From Metapseudomonas otitidis (GTDB lineage Bacteria; Pseudomonadota; Gammaproteobacteria; Pseudomonadales; Pseudomonadaceae), in the NCBI RefSeq assembly GCF_900111835.1, contig NZ_FOJP01000005.1:124001-188000 (forward strand): a stretch of DNA of 64,000 nt, given 5' to 3'. Numbering within the stretch: the first letter of the stretch is position 1; each line of letters starts with the position of its first letter. Made by a program: the position numbers and the translations under genes. Under the pieces are notes generated by a model that had not been told where the DNA came from, made no database searches, and saw only the letters and a list, made by a program, of their open reading frames with translations. Of this stretch, positions 60,109 to 64,000 are shown in pieces.

Positions 60109-61794
60109 TCAGCCCTTGAGCTTCTTCAGTTCCTGGTCACGCAGTTCACGGCGCAGGATCTTGCCGACGTTGGTGGTCGGCAGGCTGTCGCGGAACTCGA
60201 CGGAGCGCGGGACCTTGTAGCCGGTGACGTTGGCGCGCATGTGCTGCATCACCTCGTCCTTGGTCAGGCTGGCACCCGGCTTGACCACCACGAAGACCTT
60301 GATCGCCTCGCCGGACTTCTCGTCCGGGATGCCGATGGCGGCGCATTGCAGGACGCCCGGCAGGGTGGCGAGCACGTCTTCCAGCTCGTTCGGGTACACG
60401 TTGAAGCCGGAGACCAGGATCATGTCCTTCTTGCGGTCGACGATGCGCATGTAGCCGTCTTCCTGGATCAGGCCGATGTCGCCGGTCTTCAGCCAGCCGT
60501 CCGCCGAGAGGATCTCGTCGGTGGCGTCCTGGCGCTGCCAGTAGCCCTTCATCACCTGCGGGCCCTTGACGCACAGTTCGCCGATGGCGCCGATGGCGAG
60601 GTCGTTGCCCTCGTCGTCCACCACCTTGCACTGGGTCGAGGGGACCGGGATGCCGATGGTGCCGATCTGGATGCTCTGGAACGGGTTCACCGACACCACG
60701 GGGCTGGTCTCGGTCATGCCGAAGCCTTCGCAGATGGCGCAGCCGGTGACCTCTTTCCAGCGCTCGGCCGCAGCCAGTTGCAGGGCCATGCCGCCGGACA
60801 GGGTGAGCTTGAGGGCGGAGAAGTCGAGCTTGCGGAAGTCCTCGTTGTTGCACAGGGCAACGAACAGGGTGTTGAGGCCGACGAAGCCGGTGAACTTCCA
60901 GTTGCCCAGTTCCTTGACCATCGCCGGCAGGTCGCGCGGGTTGCTGATCAGGATGTTGTGGTTGCCGGTCAGCATCATCGCCATGCAATGGAAGGTGAAG
61001 GCGTAGATGTGATAGAGCGGCAGCGGGGTGATGAGTACCTCGCACCCTTCATTGAGGTTGGCGCCCATCAGCGCCTTGCACTGCAGCATGTTGGCGATGA
61101 GGTTGCGATGGGTGAGCATCGCGCCCTTGGCCACGCCGGTGGTGCCGCCGGTGTACTGCAGCACGGCAACGTCGTTGGCGGCCGGCGAGGCTTCGCGCAC
61201 GGCCTTGCCCTGGCCCTTGGCCAGTGCGTGGTTGAGCTTGACGGCCTGGGGCAGGTGGAAGGCCGGCACCATCTTCTTCACGTACTTGATGACGCTGTTC
61301 ACCAGCAGGCGCTTGAGCGGCGGCAGCAGGTCGCCCACTTCGGTCACCACCACGTGGCGAATGCCGGTCTTGGGCAGCACGCTCTCGGCCAGGTGGGCCA
61401 TGTTGGCCAGGCACACCAGGGCCTTGGCGCCGGAGTCGTTGAACTGGTGCTCCATCTCCCGCGCGGTGTACAGCGGGTTGGTGTTCACCACCACCAGGCC
61501 GGCGCGCAGGGCACCGAAGACCACGACGGGGTACTGCAGGACGTTGGGCAGTTGCACGGCGATGCGGTCGCCGGGCTGCAGGTCGGTGTGGTTCTGCAGG
61601 TAGGCGGCGAAGGCACCGGAGAGTGCGTAGAGCTCACCGTAGGTGAGGGTCTTGCCCAGGTTGCTGAATGCGGGCTTGTCGGCAAAGCGTTGGCAGGACT
61701 CTTTCAATACCGCCTGAATGTTGGGGTAAGCGTCGGCATTGATTTCCGCAGGAACGCCTGCTGGATACTTGTCCGTCCAGAAGTTATCGGTCAT
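60109..61794 (-). CDS. fadD1: Long-chain acyl-CoA synthetase FadD1
   Basis: The 561-residue ligase has the AMP-binding P-loop YTGGTTGVAKGAMLTH, GFGMTETSP, the fatty-acyl-CoA-synthetase signature DGWLKTGDIGLIQEDGYMRIVDRKKDMI, and the catalytic Lys in NVGKILRREL. It activates long-chain fatty acids to acyl-CoA for beta-oxidation and lipid use. It starts MTDNFWTDKYPAGVPAEI, the Pseudomonas FadD1 N-terminus. The paralogue fadD2 lies upstream in the same direction, as in PA3299-PA3300. AGGAG is 12-16 bases upstream, rather far. Confidence 0.94.
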   Translation of the reverse strand: MTDNFWTDKYPAGVPAEINADAYPNIQAVLKESCQRFADKPAFSNLGKTLTYGELYALSGAFAAYLQNHTDLQPGDRIAVQLPNVLQYPVVVFGALRAGLVVVNTNPLYTAREMEHQFNDSGAKALVCLANMAHLAESVLPKTGIRHVVVTEVGDLLPPLKRLLVNSVIKYVKKMVPAFHLPQAVKLNHALAKGQGKAVREASPAANDVAVLQYTGGTTGVAKGAMLTHRNLIANMLQCKALMGANLNEGCEVLITPLPLYHIYAFTFHCMAMMLTGNHNILISNPRDLPAMVKELGNWKFTGFVGLNTLFVALCNNEDFRKLDFSALKLTLSGGMALQLAAAERWKEVTGCAICEGFGMTETSPVVSVNPFQSIQIGTIGIPVPSTQCKVVDDEGNDLAIGAIGELCVKGPQVMKGYWQRQDATDEILSADGWLKTGDIGLIQEDGYMRIVDRKKDMILVSGFNVYPNELEDVLATLPGVLQCAAIGIPDEKSGEAIKVFVVVKPGASLTKDEVMQHMRANVTGYKVPRSVEFRDSLPTTNVGKILRRELRDQELKKLKG

Positions 61795-62037
61795 GGAAAG
61801 CCCACTCCTGAGCAACAGCTGATCTTCACTGCACGAGGCAGTTGTTTTTTGTGGTCTGTGCGGTTTCAGGCCCTTCCCAGGGCGAAAAGCGCGCCGAGAT
61901 TATCAGCTTTGAAAAAAGGCGACCAGAGCCAAATAGACCCTTTCCAGTCAACAAAATGACCAGATAAAACCAATCAGTCACCTTTAGAGCAAACCACCTA
62001 ACTGGCGTAGAAAGCGCGTCCCAGGGCGGTTTGTGAA

Positions 62038-62070
62038 CCCTCGCACACTGCCGGGCGGCAGGTGCGAGGG
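62038..62070 (-). terminator. Hairpin after fadD2
   Basis: CCCTCGCAC and inner CTGCC pair with GGCAG and GTGCGAGGG in a 33-nt two-part stem, 14 bp past the fadD2 stop. There is no T-run after it on the minus strand, so it may stabilise the mRNA 3' end or weakly attenuate read-through into fadD1. The rest of 61795-62084 shows no gene and must contain the fadD1 promoter. Confidence 0.6.
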
Positions 62071-62084
62071 TCGGAGGGGATGGA

Positions 62085-63773
62085 TCAGGCGATGTCGCGC
62101 AGCTCGCGACGGAGGATCTTGCCGACCGGCGTCATGGGCAGGGCGTCCTTGAGGACGATGTGCTTGGGCACCTTGTAGCCGGTGAAGTTTTCCTTGCAGT
62201 AGGCCTTCAGCTCCTCGACGGAAACGCCGCCCTCGCGGGGGACGACGAACAGCTTCACCGCCTCGCCGGACTTCTCGTCGGGCACACCGATGGCGGCGCA
62301 GCTGGCCACCTTCGGGTGGGCCATGACCACGTCCTCGATCTCGTTGGGGTAGACGTTGAAGCCGGAGACGATGATCAGGTCCTTCTTGCGGTCGACGATG
62401 CGCACGTAGCCGTCCGGGTCGATCACGGCGATGTCGCCGGTCTTCAGCCAGCCCTCGGCGTCCAGCACCTCGGCGGTGGCTTCGGGGCGGTTCCAGTAGC
62501 CCTTCATCACCTGCGGGCCCTGGATGCACAGCTCGCCGCGCTCGCCCAGGGGCAGCTCGTTACCGTCGTCGTCGATCACCTTGAAGGCGGTGCCGGGCAC
62601 CGGGATGCCTACGGTGCCCAGGCGGGCCTGGGCACCGTAGGGGTTGGCGCTGGCCACCGGGGAGGTTTCGGTGAGGCCGTAGCCCTCCACCACGGTGCAG
62701 CCGGTGACGGCCTGCCAGCGCTCGGCGGTGGCCTTGACCAGGGCGGTGCCGCCGGAGTTGGTGACCTTGAGGTTGGAGAAGTCCAGGTCCTTGAAGTCGG
62801 GGTTGTCCATCAACGCGACGAACAGGGTGTTGAGGCCCAGCAGCGCGGAGAAGCGCCACTTCTTCAGCTCCTTGACGAAGCCGGGAATGTCGCGCGGGTT
62901 GGTGATCAGCACGTTGAGGTTGCCGTTGACCATCATGCACATGCAGTTCGCGGTGAAGGCGTAGATGTGGTAGAGCGGCAGCGGCGCGATCATGATCTCC
63001 TGGCCCTGCTTCATCAGCGGCTGGCCATCCGGGCCCAGCTGCGACAGGCAGGCGTTGACCTGCTGCATGTTGGCCACGAGGTTGCCGTGGGTGAGCATCG
63101 CGCCCTTGGCCACGCCCGTGGTGCCGCCGGTGTACTGCAGCACGGCAAGGTCTTCCAGGCCGACACTGACCGGCTTGAGGCCATGGCCCCGGCCCTGGCG
63201 CAGGGCGTCCTTGAAGGAGACGGCCTGGGGCAGGTGGTAATCCGGCACCATCTTCTTGACCTTCTTCACCACGGTGTTGACCAGCCAGCCCTTGATGCTG
63301 GGCAGCATGTCACCCATGCGGGCCTCGATCAGGTGCTCGATCTCGGTGTCGGGCAGCACTTCCTGCACCAGCTTGCCGAACAGGTTGATGTACACCAGGG
63401 CCCGCACGCCGGCGTCCTTGAACTGGTGGCGCATCTCGCGGGCGGTGTAGAGGGGGTTGGTGTTGACCACCACCAGGCCGGCGCGCAGGGCGCCGAACAC
63501 GGCGATGGGGTATTGCAGGACGTTGGGCATCTGCACGGCGATGCGGTCGCCGGGCTTGAGGTCCGTGTGCTTCTGCAGGTAGGCGGCGAAGGCGGCGGAA
63601 AGGCGGTCCAGCTCGGCGTAGGTCAGGGTCACGCCCAGGTTATGGAAGGCCGGGCGGTCGGCGAATTTCTTGCAGGAACGCTCGAACACCTCGACCACGG
63701 AACGGTAGGCCGCCAGGTCGATCTGGTCCGGTACGCCGGCAGGGCGTTTGTCGCTCCAGAAATCAGGTTGCAT
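62085..63773 (-). CDS. fadD2: Long-chain acyl-CoA synthetase FadD2
   Basis: The 562-residue paralogue of fadD1 has YTGGTTGVAKGAMLTH, GYGLTETSP, EGWLKTGDIAVIDPDGYVRIVDRKKDLI and PVGKILRREL. It starts MQPDFWSDKRPAGVPDQI with GAGGA upstream. It is visibly similar to FadD1 over its whole length, but with different regions around the fatty-acid tunnel (DTEIEHLIEARMGDMLP... and SQLGPDGQPLMKQ), which suits different chain-length preferences. A 290-bp gap with a hairpin separates it from fadD1, so each gene probably has its own promoter. Confidence 0.94.
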   Translation of the reverse strand: MQPDFWSDKRPAGVPDQIDLAAYRSVVEVFERSCKKFADRPAFHNLGVTLTYAELDRLSAAFAAYLQKHTDLKPGDRIAVQMPNVLQYPIAVFGALRAGLVVVNTNPLYTAREMRHQFKDAGVRALVYINLFGKLVQEVLPDTEIEHLIEARMGDMLPSIKGWLVNTVVKKVKKMVPDYHLPQAVSFKDALRQGRGHGLKPVSVGLEDLAVLQYTGGTTGVAKGAMLTHGNLVANMQQVNACLSQLGPDGQPLMKQGQEIMIAPLPLYHIYAFTANCMCMMVNGNLNVLITNPRDIPGFVKELKKWRFSALLGLNTLFVALMDNPDFKDLDFSNLKVTNSGGTALVKATAERWQAVTGCTVVEGYGLTETSPVASANPYGAQARLGTVGIPVPGTAFKVIDDDGNELPLGERGELCIQGPQVMKGYWNRPEATAEVLDAEGWLKTGDIAVIDPDGYVRIVDRKKDLIIVSGFNVYPNEIEDVVMAHPKVASCAAIGVPDEKSGEAVKLFVVPREGGVSVEELKAYCKENFTGYKVPKHIVLKDALPMTPVGKILRRELRDIA

Positions 63774-64000
63774 TGTTGTTGTCCTCATTTGCCCTGAATG
63801 TGTCTGGCCCGCGCTGCGGGACTGCCCGGAAAGTAGCAGGTCCACCCGCGTGCGCAAATACGCGAAGCGCCCTCATTGATCCCGTGAATCTCGCCGCAAC
63901 AGCCCGTGCCTGAGCGGCTGAACAAAGGCTGTCGAAACGGTCCGCGCAGGACCGACCGGTCACGCAGCGCAGCCCCTTTGCGCCGCCCCGGCCCCCGTGC

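Noticed and set aside
61795-62084. PsrA-type operator before fadD1
   Set aside because: Scattered GTTT and AAAC words occur, but no compact inverted repeat of the known PsrA form is present.
63774-64000. Possible 3' end of a minus-strand gene with TGA at about 63962-63960
   Set aside because: Only 13 codons would be visible and they show no recognisable motif. The region is better described as the fadD2 upstream region.

Overview
The window is a gene-dense, high-GC stretch (roughly two-thirds G+C by eye) of a gammaproteobacterial chromosome. Gene content and order point to Pseudomonas, in or near the P. aeruginosa / P. resinovorans group. From memory rather than a search, 39.2-44.6 kb (azoreductase, small secreted protein, LysR regulator, alpha/beta hydrolase, ppiA, ABC exporter) has the order of PAO1 PA3223-PA3228. 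The 46.6-63.8 kb part (OprP/OprO porin, ECF-type sigma factor, FabH-like synthase, HIT protein, hrpA, fadD1, fadD2) recalls PA3279-PA3300. Sixty-six protein genes are supported. I see no rRNA, tRNA, CRISPR array, transposase or prophage genes.

Layout. 1-9.1 kb: edge of a membrane protein gene, truncated haemoglobin, YebC-family regulator, a TetR/six-TM pair facing each other across two palindromes, a secreted HExxH protein, ppiC, a PilU-like ATPase, an Atm1-type ABC exporter and an FKBP isomerase. 9.1-12.8 kb: a CSLREA-type secreted protein and an OprD porin, bracketed by two copies of a structured intergenic repeat. 12.9-24.5 kb: lipoproteins, a PP2C/Ser-Thr kinase/FHA operon, a peptide deformylase/metallo-beta-lactamase pair, a cold-shock gene, and a LysR/EamA divergent pair. 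24.5-38.9 kb: S1-domain protein, LTA-synthase-like sulfatase, atypical pseudouridine synthase, zinc PLC/P1-nuclease-like protein, atypical subtilase, phosphorylcholine phosphatase, DEAD-box helicase, DHFR-like/NUDIX pair and a RarD-type permease. 39-46.5 kb: the azoR-to-ABC-exporter block and a FemAB/GNAT-like protein. 46.6-50.2 kb: phosphate porin behind a candidate Pho box, then a coupled FabH-like synthase / sigma factor / zinc anti-sigma operon. 50.6-63.8 kb: an AT-richer orphan, HIT protein, diguanylate cyclase, pnuC-nadR, DUF3087 protein, hrpA, SGNH hydrolase and the two acyl-CoA ligases fadD1 and fadD2.

Most of the window is core housekeeping and envelope biology. The parts that best deserve a second look are: the free-standing phosphatase-kinase-FHA operon; the FabH/sigma/anti-sigma operon; the deformylase-linked ComEC-like hydrolase; two enzymes whose catalytic aspartate position appears to hold glutamate; the porin segment bracketed by repeats; and several well-formed palindromic operators between divergent genes.
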